This document shows positions 25,484-34,497 of a DNA stretch of 64,000 bases, piece after piece. The stretch is from Flavobacterium reichenbachii. Its GTDB lineage: Bacteria > Bacteroidota > Bacteroidia > Flavobacteriales > Flavobacteriaceae. The DNA lies in NCBI RefSeq assembly GCF_002217435.1, contig NZ_MUHF01000003.1:186001-250000 (forward strand), read 5' to 3'. The notes under the pieces are model-generated. The model was not told where the DNA came from and did not search any database. It worked only from the letters and a program-made list of their open reading frames with translations. A program made the position numbers and the translations under genes. The number at the start of each line of letters is the position of its first letter. Within the stretch, counting starts at the first letter, position 1.

Positions 25484-26275
25484 TTATTGATAACCCTTTC
25501 CTGTAAACCAGTCGTAGCCGTAAATTTTTGTGTATTCTTCTGGTACTGAATTTAGTCGCTTTATTACTTTTTTACCATCATTAGAGTTTTCTTTTGTAAT
25601 AGTTATTTTTCCAGTTTTTTTACCATTCTTGTTTTTTTCATAGCTTACAAACTCAACATTTTCAGTTGTTTCGCCATTCCATTTTTCTTTATAAAGGTCA
25701 GTTTCTCCAGATTGTCCATAACAAACACCTCTAATTATTTTTTCTTCAGGAGAAAACGTAGGATTGATAAAGTCAAATCGTTTAGAAAATGTTTTTTTAT
25801 CCTGTTTAAGCAGATAAACGGTGCTATATGCTTTTAGGTTCATACCATTTGCGCCGTACCAGTTTACAACAAAGTCTTTTAATCCGTCTCCGTTAATGTC
25901 TCTTATTGTATCGTTTTGATAAGTGATCGGCGATTCATCGTGAGAAAGTATTTTTTTAAATTTATTTCCCTCTTTTAAATAAATATCTATTAAAATACCA
26001 CCTTCGTCAGATCTATGAATAATTAAGTATGCAGCATTTTTCGTAAAATGATTGTCTAGATTTAATTCCACTTCAACATTATCGGATGTTTTATACTTAT
26101 TTTGAAATTTATTTTTGCCACTGTTTTGACTGGCAATTTCGAGAGCATCAGCTAAAACTTTTGGAATAGAATCTTTTTCAATTACAGCATCTTTTTTCTT
26201 TTCATTTGATTTTCCGCACGAAAATAATAGCAGTAAAATCGCAGCTATTGACAATATTTTTAGTTTTAGTGTCAT
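25484..26275 (-). CDS. Lipoprotein of unknown function with FG-GAP-like repeat
   Basis: The 263-residue precursor has a lipoprotein signal, LLLLFSC with the modified Cys at 20, followed by a charged stretch. The segment DTIRDINGDGLKDFVVNWYG (~118-137) looks like an integrin-type DxNxDGxxD calcium loop found in FG-GAP/VCBS repeats. The remainder is beta-rich. No enzyme motif is visible. It is a likely outer-membrane or periplasm-facing lipoprotein and lies in the minus-strand series between the TPR gene and the GNAT gene. Confidence 0.75.
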   Translation of the reverse strand: MTLKLKILSIAAILLLLFSCGKSNEKKKDAVIEKDSIPKVLADALEIASQNSGKNKFQNKYKTSDNVEVELNLDNHFTKNAAYLIIHRSDEGGILIDIYLKEGNKFKKILSHDESPITYQNDTIRDINGDGLKDFVVNWYGANGMNLKAYSTVYLLKQDKKTFSKRFDFINPTFSPEEKIIRGVCYGQSGETDLYKEKWNGETTENVEFVSYEKNKNGKKTGKITITKENSNDGKKVIKRLNSVPEEYTKIYGYDWFTGKGYQ

Positions 26276-26310
26276 GCAGTACAGAAAGATTTAAAATGGA
26301 ATTCAGTTTT

Positions 26311-26652
26311 TTATTTTAGTTTTGCTTTCTTTTGTTTGGCTAATTGTTTTTTGGTTTCAATTGCTTTTTCCAATCGGTTTTTAAAGCGGAATAATTTTGG
26401 AAGTCCTTCTAATCGGTCTTCGATGGTAATTTCTTCAAAAACAATAATGGCTTTTTCTAAAACCCGAATTTCGTTTTCAAGATCCAGCTGGTTTTTGTAA
26501 ATAGTTGCCAGCCGATCGTAAGGATGATTTCCTTTAAAGTTTTCGGCAACATTTTCTTCATACAGCTCAATTGCTTTTTCAAGATCTCCTGTTTTCTCGA
26601 ATTCGGTTCCTTTTAAGTTGCGTTCGTTCTGTAAATTTTCGTTGATTTCCAT
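26311..26652 (-). CDS. Small tetratricopeptide-like protein
   Basis: The 113-residue protein has TPR-like pattern RNLKGTEFEKTGDLEKAIEL and YEENVAENFKGNHPYDRLA, then YKNQLDLENEIRVLEKAIIV, giving two or three helical repeats and a Lys-rich tail (KQLAKQKKAKLK). Start taken at 26652 (MEINENLQ); the frame extends to 26700 but overlaps the transporter gene. It probably mediates protein contacts. It lies in the peptidoglycan-recycling gene row, without specific evidence of a role. Confidence 0.7.
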   Translation of the reverse strand: MEINENLQNERNLKGTEFEKTGDLEKAIELYEENVAENFKGNHPYDRLATIYKNQLDLENEIRVLEKAIIVFEEITIEDRLEGLPKLFRFKNRLEKAIETKKQLAKQKKAKLK

Positions 26653-26674
26653 AGGTAAGATGTTTGATTTGGGA

Positions 26675-27994
26675 TTAAACTTCTTTTGATTTTTTCCCAA
26701 AATCTTTCGGGAAAATTAAAAAACGTGATAATATAAGACCTGGAATTGTTGCTATAAAAACCCAAATAAAGAAGTTTTGATAGCCTAAAAATTGTTGTAT
26801 AAAACCGCTTAACATTCCCGGAAGCATCATTCCTAATGCCATAAATCCGGTTGCAAGTGAATAATGTGCTGTTTTTGATTCTCCTTCTGCAACATGAATT
26901 AAAAACATCATAAATCCTGTAAAACCAAAGCCATAACCAAATTGCTCCAGTATAACTGTAATACAAGTGTAAAGATTAAGAGGTGAATTTATTTCGAAAA
27001 AATATAAGTTTATATGAAGATGAAAAAGTTCTTCGGGCTGAAAATGCGCTAATCCTATAAACCCAAGAATTGGCAGATGCATTGCCAAAAACATTGGAAG
27101 CATCCATTTGGTAAGTCCGTGTTTAGAAATCGCAATCCCGCCCAAAATCCCGCCGATCATTAAGGCTAAAATTCCTAAGGTTCCGTAAATAATACCTACA
27201 GATTCCGTGTCTAGCGCCATGCCTCCCAATCCTTTTTTGTCTAATAGAAACGGGCTCAGCATTTTTAATAACTGCGATTCACCTAATCTGAAAACTAAAA
27301 TAAATGCTAATACGATACCAATCTGTTTTTTCTTAAAGAAACTAACAAATACAGTACTTAAGTTTAGATGATGATCTGCATTGCTTTCAATTACATTTAC
27401 TTCATTTTTTGGAGTAAAAATAAAATTATAAAGCGTTATAAAGGTCATTAATAAACCAGTAGCGATCATAGTATAAGACCACGCTTTGGTGTTGTCACCA
27501 TATTTATGTTCTAAATACCCTGCAAACAATACAATTAATCCATTTCCGGCAAGCATTGCAAGTCTGTAAAAGGTACTTCTGATACCGAGAAAAAATGATT
27601 GTTGATCTGCGGGTAAAACCAAAAGATAAAAACCGTCACTGGCTATATCATTAGAAGCAGAAGCAAAAGCAGCAACCCAGAAGAGTGCTAAGGACATAAT
27701 GAAAAAACCGTTCAGCGGAATAGTAAATCCTACTGCCAAAAATGCAATCGAAATAAGTAATTGCATGCTTACAAACCACTTTCTTTTGGTTCCGTGCAAT
27801 TCAATAAAAGGACTCCAAAGCGGTTTTATAACCCATGGTAAGTATAATAAACTGGTGTAAACCCCGATATCTTCATTAGATATTCCCAGATTTTTATACA
27901 TAGTTCCCGAAACATACATGATTACGGCATAGGGTAAACCAGATGCAAAATTAAGAAGCGGAATCCAAAACCACGGTTTATTATCTATTTTCAT
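26675..27994 (-). CDS. AmpG-like MFS transporter (muropeptide permease family)
   Basis: The 439-residue integral membrane protein has 12 or so hydrophobic segments, with the AmpG-type N-terminus PWFWIPLLNFASGLPYAVIM and DIGVYTSLLYLPWVIKPLWS. AmpG imports GlcNAc-anhydroMurNAc-peptides released from the wall. Together with NagZ-like, GHL10 and AnmK genes on both sides the function is probably the same here, though other sugars are possible. Its start overlaps the end of the GHL10 gene by 14 nt, so the two are translationally linked. Confidence 0.88.
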   Translation of the reverse strand: MKIDNKPWFWIPLLNFASGLPYAVIMYVSGTMYKNLGISNEDIGVYTSLLYLPWVIKPLWSPFIELHGTKRKWFVSMQLLISIAFLAVGFTIPLNGFFIMSLALFWVAAFASASNDIASDGFYLLVLPADQQSFFLGIRSTFYRLAMLAGNGLIVLFAGYLEHKYGDNTKAWSYTMIATGLLMTFITLYNFIFTPKNEVNVIESNADHHLNLSTVFVSFFKKKQIGIVLAFILVFRLGESQLLKMLSPFLLDKKGLGGMALDTESVGIIYGTLGILALMIGGILGGIAISKHGLTKWMLPMFLAMHLPILGFIGLAHFQPEELFHLHINLYFFEINSPLNLYTCITVILEQFGYGFGFTGFMMFLIHVAEGESKTAHYSLATGFMALGMMLPGMLSGFIQQFLGYQNFFIWVFIATIPGLILSRFLIFPKDFGKKSKEV

Positions 27995-29552
27995 TTGGCT
28001 GAGCAGGTGAATACGTTTTAAATGTCTTTTTTAAGTCGATAGTAGTCGGCGTACTTTCGTTCGCAAAATAATCAATAAATGTCACAGCACAAGCTTTATA
28101 CTGATTCATTTTTTGAGCAAGAACAGAAAATACAAATTCGTTATTTACTTCACGTACTCTTATTTTTTCGATAATCTGCGAAGCGTCGCCGGTATTGATT
28201 TTTGAGATATGATCTGCTCCATAAACTACCATATAGCGCACTCTTGTATTTAATGGCGATTTTATGCTGAAGGTGTAAAACGAACTGTCTTTTGCAAATT
28301 CGTTTACAGTTGGAATATCAATAACGATTCGTTTCAGGTTTGGAACTGCAGATGGAAGCGCCGGATATTTATATTGGTTTTCTTCTAAAAGACGAACCAG
28401 ATCAAAGTTTTTACCGCTAAACCATTTTGCACTAAAATAAGCACTGCCGCTTACGTTTTTAAAACTTCTGGCGTAATCAATCTGGGTTGGAATTTCGTTA
28501 ATATAATTCCAGCTTTTATCTCCGTCGGCTCTAATTTTATAAGAAGCGTGACCAATATAAACAGCTGTATTATTGGAGTTTTCTGCCCACCATTTTACCA
28601 GTTTCGAATATGAAGCTCTCGGATTATTCATGCTCCAATACAATTGAGGCAGGATGTAATCGATCCATTTTTGATCCATCCACAAAACAGGATCTGCATA
28701 CAAATCGTCGTAATTGGCAGTAGACTGCGTTTCTGAACCTCGAGGATCTACAGATTTATTTCGCCAAACCCCAAACGGACTGATTCCGAATTGTACCCAA
28801 GGTTTACTGGCTTTAATAGTGGTAGAAATCGTATGAACAAAATTGCTCACATTGGCACGGCGCCAGTCTCCAAGACTTAGACCGGCTCCATATTTTTTGT
28901 ACGATGCGGTATCGTTAAATACTTTTCCGGGAACGGCGTACGGATAAAAATAATCATCAAAATGAATCGCATCAATATCATATTTATCGACTACTTCTTT
29001 TACCACTTTTGTCAAATGTGTCTGAACTTCCGGAAGCGCCGGATCGTAATATAATTTTCCGCCGTATTCAATCATCCATTCCGGATGTTTAAAAACATCA
29101 TGAGTCGGGCTTAAAAGGTTTTTGTTTAAATCGAAAGTCGCACGATACGGATTCAGCCAAGCGTGAAATTCAAATCCTCTGCTGTGTGCCTCTTCAATCA
29201 TCCAGGCCAAAGCATCGTAATACGGACTTGGAGTAACACCTTCTTTTCCGGTTAAAAAACGCGACCACGGTGCCAGCTCAGACGGATAAAATGCGTCACC
29301 AACACTTCTTACCTGAACAATTACAGCGTTAAAATTTAGTTTTTTATAAGTCTCTAAAATTTCAATATAATCGGCTTTTTCTTTTTCAACGTTGTCTATG
29401 CTGGCTTTTGGCCAGTCAATGTTTACAACAGTTGCAATCCAGACTCCTCTAAATTCGTTTTTAGGGTGTGTTGTTTTTACTTGTGCGTCAGAATTCCAAG
29501 CAAAGAAAAATATAAATAGAAGAGAGAATATTAAGTGCTGATTTTTATGCAT
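27981..29552 (-). CDS. GHL10-family glycoside hydrolase (YngK/DUF187 type), secreted
   Basis: The 523-residue precursor starts with a Sec signal (HLIFSLLFIFFFAWNSDAQ) and continues with the GHL10 signature FRGVWIATVVNIDWPKA. The TIM-barrel strands contain FHAWLNPYRATF, DAIHFDDYFYPY (acidic pair at the strand end) and DYILPQLYWSMN. A C-terminal Ig-like part (~430-510) follows. The start is placed at 29552; six more codons are open upstream. GHL10 proteins act on amino sugars or wall saccharides in some species. The overlap with the AmpG-like gene and the AnmK gene upstream suggests action on anhydro-muropeptides. Confidence 0.88.
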   Translation of the reverse strand: MHKNQHLIFSLLFIFFFAWNSDAQVKTTHPKNEFRGVWIATVVNIDWPKASIDNVEKEKADYIEILETYKKLNFNAVIVQVRSVGDAFYPSELAPWSRFLTGKEGVTPSPYYDALAWMIEEAHSRGFEFHAWLNPYRATFDLNKNLLSPTHDVFKHPEWMIEYGGKLYYDPALPEVQTHLTKVVKEVVDKYDIDAIHFDDYFYPYAVPGKVFNDTASYKKYGAGLSLGDWRRANVSNFVHTISTTIKASKPWVQFGISPFGVWRNKSVDPRGSETQSTANYDDLYADPVLWMDQKWIDYILPQLYWSMNNPRASYSKLVKWWAENSNNTAVYIGHASYKIRADGDKSWNYINEIPTQIDYARSFKNVSGSAYFSAKWFSGKNFDLVRLLEENQYKYPALPSAVPNLKRIVIDIPTVNEFAKDSSFYTFSIKSPLNTRVRYMVVYGADHISKINTGDASQIIEKIRVREVNNEFVFSVLAQKMNQYKACAVTFIDYFANESTPTTIDLKKTFKTYSPAQPNENR

Positions 29553-29782
29553 TTCAATGTTTTTTAACAAGAACCAAAAATAGTTTTTTTAGCCGATTAT
29601 AATAAATAATTAATAAATTATAATTTGAACGATATTTATTTGGTTTTCATATAAATGATTTTGATTTTTTATTAAATGTATTACAATAAAATATAATTAA
29701 TATACGGTATGTAATTTTTTTTGCTGCGAATTGTACTAATTCCCACAAATTTGAATTCAAAAAATTCGTTGCAGCTATTCCT

Positions 29783-30991
29783 TTAATCAGGAAACGAAAT
29801 CTTACCCATTGTTACCGAGGGAATTGCTTTACTGTTTCCGAAATTGTAATTTCCTCCTGCAACTGTTTCGTTGGCCAAAACAGCAAATAAAACCGCTTCT
29901 TTAGCATCACTTAAAATTCCGAGATCGTCGCTGAGATGAAACTGGCACGGCAATAATTCTTTTAACCATTTTACCAATAACGGATTATTGGTTCCGCCTC
30001 CCGACATATAAATATGAAAAACTTCGGGTTTGGTATTCGTTGCATTTATGGTAAAAAGAATTGCTTCGGCAATTGTCTCCGCGCTAAGGCGTGTTAGAGT
30101 GGCAAGCAAATCTGATGCCGAAATAGTTTCTAAGCCGGTTTTTGAAAGTGCATTTTGTACAAATTCAAAATTAAAAACTTCCTGTCCAATTGATTTTGGA
30201 AAACTTTTACGAAAGAATTCATCATTTTTTAATGCTGCCAAAAGCGTTTGATTTACGGTACCATTTCGGGCAATTGCCGCATCTTTATCGTAGCTTTTTT
30301 CAGGAAAATAATGTTTGGTGTAAATATCTATTAAAGTATTCGCCGTTCCGGTATCGGTAACAAAAACGTCACTGGCTTTTTGAGAAGCGGGGAGATACGT
30401 ATAATTGGCAATCCCGCCCATATTGAGCATGATTCGGTTTTCTCCTTTTTTGCTGAATAACAGATAATCTCCATAAACCGCCAAAGGCGCGCCTTCGCCA
30501 CCCGCAGCAACATGTTTCTGCCTGAAATCTGATAAAGTGATAATTCCGGTTTTTACCGCAATATGATCACCGTCGCCAATTTGTAAAGTAGCATTCGGAA
30601 ATTTTTCCTGCTGGTGCAAAAACTTTGGCGCGTGTAAAACCGTTTGTCCGTGCGAAGCAATCAAATCTACTTCGTTTGCGGGAATATTCCATTTGGCAAG
30701 ACAGTCGTTAATCATTTCGCTGTGTAATATTCCAATCCATTCATTCAGTAAAGCCAAATGCTGAAAATCGATTGTTTTCTGTGCAAACACTTTACGGATT
30801 TCGGTTTTAATTTCTTCGGTATAATTGATGGTTTCGAATTCCAGAATTTTCACAACCGTATTTTCACCCGAACCAGAAATTGCACAAAGCGCAATATCAA
30901 GTCCGTCGAGCGAAGTTCCGGACATTAAACCTATTATTTTTCGGGTGCGTTTTTGAGCAATTTCATGCAGCGCACTTATATTTTTATTCAT
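29783..30991 (-). CDS. anmK: Anhydro-N-acetylmuramic acid kinase
   Basis: AnmK opens the 1,6-anhydro ring of anhydro-MurNAc and phosphorylates it to MurNAc-6-phosphate with ATP, in wall recycling. The 402-residue protein has the phosphate loop IGLMSGTSLDGLD (20-32), SHGQTVLHAP (~125), RQKHVAAGGEGAPLA and the adenosine-binding MSGGGTNNPLL (~325). It is the first gene of the recycling row, followed after about 230 bp by the GHL10 gene. Length is slightly above the usual 370. Confidence 0.95.
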   Translation of the reverse strand: MNKNISALHEIAQKRTRKIIGLMSGTSLDGLDIALCAISGSGENTVVKILEFETINYTEEIKTEIRKVFAQKTIDFQHLALLNEWIGILHSEMINDCLAKWNIPANEVDLIASHGQTVLHAPKFLHQQEKFPNATLQIGDGDHIAVKTGIITLSDFRQKHVAAGGEGAPLAVYGDYLLFSKKGENRIMLNMGGIANYTYLPASQKASDVFVTDTGTANTLIDIYTKHYFPEKSYDKDAAIARNGTVNQTLLAALKNDEFFRKSFPKSIGQEVFNFEFVQNALSKTGLETISASDLLATLTRLSAETIAEAILFTINATNTKPEVFHIYMSGGGTNNPLLVKWLKELLPCQFHLSDDLGILSDAKEAVLFAVLANETVAGGNYNFGNSKAIPSVTMGKISFPD

Positions 30992-31189
30992 TAAAATGAA
31001 GTGTTTTGTTTGGTAATGCTAAAATGGGATTTATTTGGATATAAATTTAGGGAAAGTTGGGGATTTTTTGGTTTAGGAAAAACAGGTATATGTACTTGGT
31101 TGTTTAGAATTGTTAATTGATATTTTTGAGATATATAAATTTTGATTTGAGAAAAAGGTTTTCCGTAAAAACTATACAAATCAATATTT

Positions 31190-31197
31190 TACATTTG
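31190..31197 (+). promoter_or_regulatory. Candidate -7 box of the small gene at 31221
   Basis: TACATTTG fits the Bacteroidetes -7 consensus TAnnTTTG and ends 23 bp before the ATG. No clear TTG at the -33 position is visible at the canonical distance. Confidence 0.4.
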
Positions 31198-31220
31198 AAA
31201 ACTAACTTCAAATATAAATT

Positions 31221-31493
31221 ATGGCAAATTTTTTAAAAACAGAGATGTTGTATGAAAATCAATACACATGGAGACGCGATGGAGGAGATGGGCCTTATAT
31301 AGGTAAAATTGATCGAGATAGGTTAGATCGAGATGAAGGATACGAAGTTTTAGATTTTGCAAATTTATGTTTAGCTGAAAATTCATCTATACAAGATTTA
31401 CATAAGTTTGAAAGGTTATTACAAGAAAAATTGTCTCCAAGTGTCGTAATGAAAAAAGAAATTGTCGAGTTTTTAAAAAAGAATTGGCATTAG
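31221..31493 (+). CDS. Unrecognised 90-residue protein at the left end of the second defence island
   Basis: No family recognised. This small hydrophilic protein has a charged centre (GKIDRDRLDRDEGYEVLDFA) and C-terminal helices (EFLKKNWH). A plausible -7 box (TACATTTG) lies just upstream, and an AT-only inverted repeat follows after 40 bp and may terminate it. It faces the deaminase gene in the same direction but 193 bp away, so it is probably a separate transcript. Confidence 0.55.
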   Translation: MANFLKTEMLYENQYTWRRDGGDGPYIGKIDRDRLDRDEGYEVLDFANLCLAENSSIQDLHKFERLLQEKLSPSVVMKKEIVEFLKKNWH

Positions 31494-31686
31494 CTGATAC
31501 GAAGCTTAATAATATTAGGCTTTTGTTTTAAGTTTTATTTTAAAATAAAATAAATATTTTTTTATTGTTATTAAATAATTAATAAATTTGATAAAAAATA
31601 ATTTAATTTTTAGTTAAATTATTGATTTTTAATTATAATTTATTAAAAAAAACATTGTATTTATAATGCTTTAAAAATAATCATAT
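31494..31686 (+). other. Very AT-rich leader of the deaminase operon with two inverted repeats
   Basis: The region is almost pure A/T. TTTTATTTT/AAAATAAAA at 31533-31550 is an uninterrupted palindrome. AATAATTTAA at 31597-31606 pairs exactly with TTAAATTATT at 31614-31623 around a 7-nt loop. In characterised avcID loci a small RNA (AvcI) from just upstream of avcD inhibits the deaminase; an equivalent could lie here, but nothing specific to AvcI can be recognised. Confidence 0.35.
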
Positions 31687-33606
31687 ATGAATATTGAGAA
31701 AATCTACGAATTAAGGAAATCATTTACTATTATCGCTTTAACTGGTAGAAAAGGCTCTGGATGTAGCGATATAGCTAAACAATTAGAAAATGGATTTAGT
31801 GATAATCCAGATATTTTTAGATATCCTGAAACTAATTCAGTAACTCATAATTCATATAGAAAGTATCGAATAGTTTATGAGTATAGTAAAGTGAATTTTA
31901 AAAAGCATATACTTATTTCTTATAAGGATATATTAATAATTTTCGTCCTAATGAAAGATTGGGATTCTTTCATCTCATTTTTAACCTGTGATAATTTAAA
32001 AGAGGAATTTTATAAAAGTAACCTAGGACATTTATCTGATTTTAAAAAAGAGATTGAAAAATTAAATTCTCTAAAGGAAGAATATAATGCATTACATGAA
32101 AAGGTAGTTGAATATATTAATTGCAGAAGAGCAAATGAAAGATTAAAAAGATTGAGAGAAATTTACTCTTCAGATTCATTTAAGTCTTTTTGCATAAAAT
32201 TGCATTTAATGTTAGAATTAGTATCTAAAGTTAAACGTAATAAGGTTTTGCAGATTATAGGAAATAATATAAGAAAATCTGGTAGATATGATGATGAAAC
32301 AAATGTTGATCTTAACAATATTTTTACAATAGCTGATTTAATAAACACCCTTATTAAAGCCTATTCAAAAGAAGATAAAAAAAAATCGACAGAAATAGTT
32401 ATTGATTCTCTGAGAAATCCTTTAGAGATTATGTTTTTTCGTCAAAGACTTTCAGCTTTTTATTGTATGGCTATTAATAGGGTAGAAGAAAATAGAAAAT
32501 TGGAGATTAAGGAAAGATATAAAAATGATAATTACGAAGATGTTGAAAAATTAATAACTGAAGAATATAACGGAGCAAAATCCAAAGATTTTTATAAGAT
32601 CAATGTTTCACAATGTATTCAAAATGCAGATATTCATATCTCTTTTAAAAGTTATGAAGATGTGGATTTTTTAAATAAAGAAATTAAAGAAAAAAAAGAG
32701 AATGTTTCGCCTTATTTTTCTTGGCAAATGCAACTATTAAAATTTCTTAGTTTAATTGATCAGCCAGGTATTGTAACACCATCTCCAGAAGAAAGATGTA
32801 TGCAGTTAGCTTTTACTGCAAAGTATAATTCTGGATGTATATCACGACAAGTTGGTGCTGCAATAACAGATGAAAATTATGCCATTAAGGCTATAGGATG
32901 GAATAATACACCTGAAGGGCAAGTTCCTTGTAGTTTAAGAAATGCAGATGATTTGTTAAATAATGACGGAGATATTGAAGCTTTTACATCATACGAGAAA
33001 AGTAATATAGATTTTCAAAGAGCATTTAGAAAAAACTTCGAAAATGACTCTGTTAAAGCTAATCATAAGGATTTAAAGGGAAGAAATGTTTGCTTTTGCT
33101 TCAAAAGTTTAATTAATTCTTATTCAGATGGTAAAAACCAAGTCCATACAAGATCTCTACATGCAGAAGAAAGTGCTTTTTTACAAATTACAAAATATGG
33201 AGGACAAGGCATTGAAAATGGAAAATTATTTACAACGGCGAGTCCCTGCGAATTATGTTCAAAAAAAGCTTATCAATTAGGTATAAAGGTGATTTATTAC
33301 ATTGATCCTTATCCAGGTATATCCTTAGAACATATTCTAACAGCAGGATCTAAAGAAAGAAACCCTACAATGCGTTTATTTCATGGCGCAATTGGAAATG
33401 CTTATCATTGGTTATATGAGCCTTTTATGGCTTACAAAGATGAATTAGGACTTATTTTAGAAAATAAAATTACAGATTTAGCTTCTTTAAAAGAGCAACA
33501 ATTATCAAAGAAAACAGAAGAGTTGCTTATAAAAGAAGATGAAATACAGAAACTGAAAATTGAGAATGAAAAACTTAAGATATTATTAGAAAATAAAACT
33601 AATTGA
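31687..33606 (+). CDS. Anti-phage dCTP/dCMP deaminase (AvcD-like) with N-terminal P-loop domain
   Basis: Defence deaminases of this type deplete dCTP/dCMP when a phage infects. The 639-residue protein has an N-terminal nucleotide-binding domain with P-loop ALTGRKGSGCSD (residues 17-28, Cys in the Lys position, normal for this family), the conserved IDSLRNPLEIMFFRQRL (239-255), and a C-terminal deaminase domain. The zinc motif H492-A-E494-E and P520-C521-E-L-C524 is intact. A coiled-coil tail of ~50 Lys/Glu-rich residues (590-639) is unusual. The gene heads the unit with tcmP (33 nt later) and DUF5131. Known AvcD genes are usually single or paired with the avcI RNA, so the linkage is notable. 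Confidence 0.9.
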   Translation: MNIEKIYELRKSFTIIALTGRKGSGCSDIAKQLENGFSDNPDIFRYPETNSVTHNSYRKYRIVYEYSKVNFKKHILISYKDILIIFVLMKDWDSFISFLTCDNLKEEFYKSNLGHLSDFKKEIEKLNSLKEEYNALHEKVVEYINCRRANERLKRLREIYSSDSFKSFCIKLHLMLELVSKVKRNKVLQIIGNNIRKSGRYDDETNVDLNNIFTIADLINTLIKAYSKEDKKKSTEIVIDSLRNPLEIMFFRQRLSAFYCMAINRVEENRKLEIKERYKNDNYEDVEKLITEEYNGAKSKDFYKINVSQCIQNADIHISFKSYEDVDFLNKEIKEKKENVSPYFSWQMQLLKFLSLIDQPGIVTPSPEERCMQLAFTAKYNSGCISRQVGAAITDENYAIKAIGWNNTPEGQVPCSLRNADDLLNNDGDIEAFTSYEKSNIDFQRAFRKNFENDSVKANHKDLKGRNVCFCFKSLINSYSDGKNQVHTRSLHAEESAFLQITKYGGQGIENGKLFTTASPCELCSKKAYQLGIKVIYYIDPYPGISLEHILTAGSKERNPTMRLFHGAIGNAYHWLYEPFMAYKDELGLILENKITDLASLKEQQLSKKTEELLIKEDEIQKLKIENEKLKILLENKTN

Positions 33607-33639
33607 TAATCTTAATTATACTAAAATTAATTTTTTGAT

Positions 33640-34494
33640 ATGAATAAGTTTGGAGGAGATTGGACAGAGAACAAAATAGAGATTTTAGTAGAATATGCGA
33701 AAGCATATCTTACTATAATGAATGGCTTTGCAAAAAAATATGATTGGAAACTACTATATTTTGATGGTTTTGCTGGGTCTGGATTTATCACAAAAGGAAA
33801 TGCAGAGAATCAAAAAATAATTATTGGTGCTGCATATAGAATTTTAGAAATAATTAACCCTAGAGAATTTGATTTGTATTATTTTGTAGAAAAAGATTCA
33901 GATAACATAAATCTACTAAAAAAGAATACAATAGATGTTTTTCCAAATAAAATAATTCATGTTGTCGAGACTGATTGTAATGAAAAAATAGAATCAATGA
34001 GTAAGTTTTTGGCAAGTATTAAAGGGAAAAGATATAAAACGTTGGCTTATATAGATCCTTGTGGAATGCAATTAAATTGGAGTTCTTTGCAAACTTTAGA
34101 AAAACTTTCTGTCGATGCTTGGATACTTATTCCAACTGGAATGGGTGTAAATAGATTGTTAAAAAAAGATGGAAAAATTTCTGATGCATGGCTTAATAAA
34201 CTTGAAGTATTTCTTGGAATGGAGCAAAAAGATATTCTGTCTTATTTCTATAAGGAAAAAGTAACACCAACACTTTTTGGCGACGAAATTAAAGTGCAAA
34301 AAGAAGAAGCAATTGAAAGATCAGCAGAATTATACCAAGAAAGACTGAAAAAATTATTTAAATTTGTATCAAAACCTTATATTTTGAAAAATAGTTCAAA
34401 TTCAGTAATGTTTCACTTTTTGATGGTTTCAAATAATCCATCTGCTGTTAAAGTTGCAAACGAAATCGTTTCGAAATATAATAAAGCATCATAA
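33640..34494 (+). CDS. tcmP: Three-Cys-motif partner protein TcmP, methyltransferase-like
   Basis: The protein family is defined by adjacency to the three-cysteine DUF5131 (Gp37/Gp68) protein, as here (gap 3 nt). The 284-residue protein has a Rossmann SAM-methyltransferase-like pattern: DGFAGSG at 42-48, acidic FVEKD at 82-86, a later TDCNEK (111-116) and the motif IV-like IDPCGM at 138-143. Methyl transfer is not proven. The closest comparison is with modification enzymes of mobile elements. It begins 33 nt after the AvcD-like gene. Same AT-rich codon use as the neighbours suggests one transfer event. Confidence 0.87.
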   Translation: MNKFGGDWTENKIEILVEYAKAYLTIMNGFAKKYDWKLLYFDGFAGSGFITKGNAENQKIIIGAAYRILEIINPREFDLYYFVEKDSDNINLLKKNTIDVFPNKIIHVVETDCNEKIESMSKFLASIKGKRYKTLAYIDPCGMQLNWSSLQTLEKLSVDAWILIPTGMGVNRLLKKDGKISDAWLNKLEVFLGMEQKDILSYFYKEKVTPTLFGDEIKVQKEEAIERSAELYQERLKKLFKFVSKPYILKNSSNSVMFHFLMVSNNPSAVKVANEIVSKYNKAS

Positions 34495-34497
34495 ATA

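Noticed and set aside
26613..26966. 117-residue minus-strand frame at the end of the AmpG-like gene
   Set aside because: It overlaps the transporter in another frame and has low-complexity, Tyr/Asn-rich translation without any domain.
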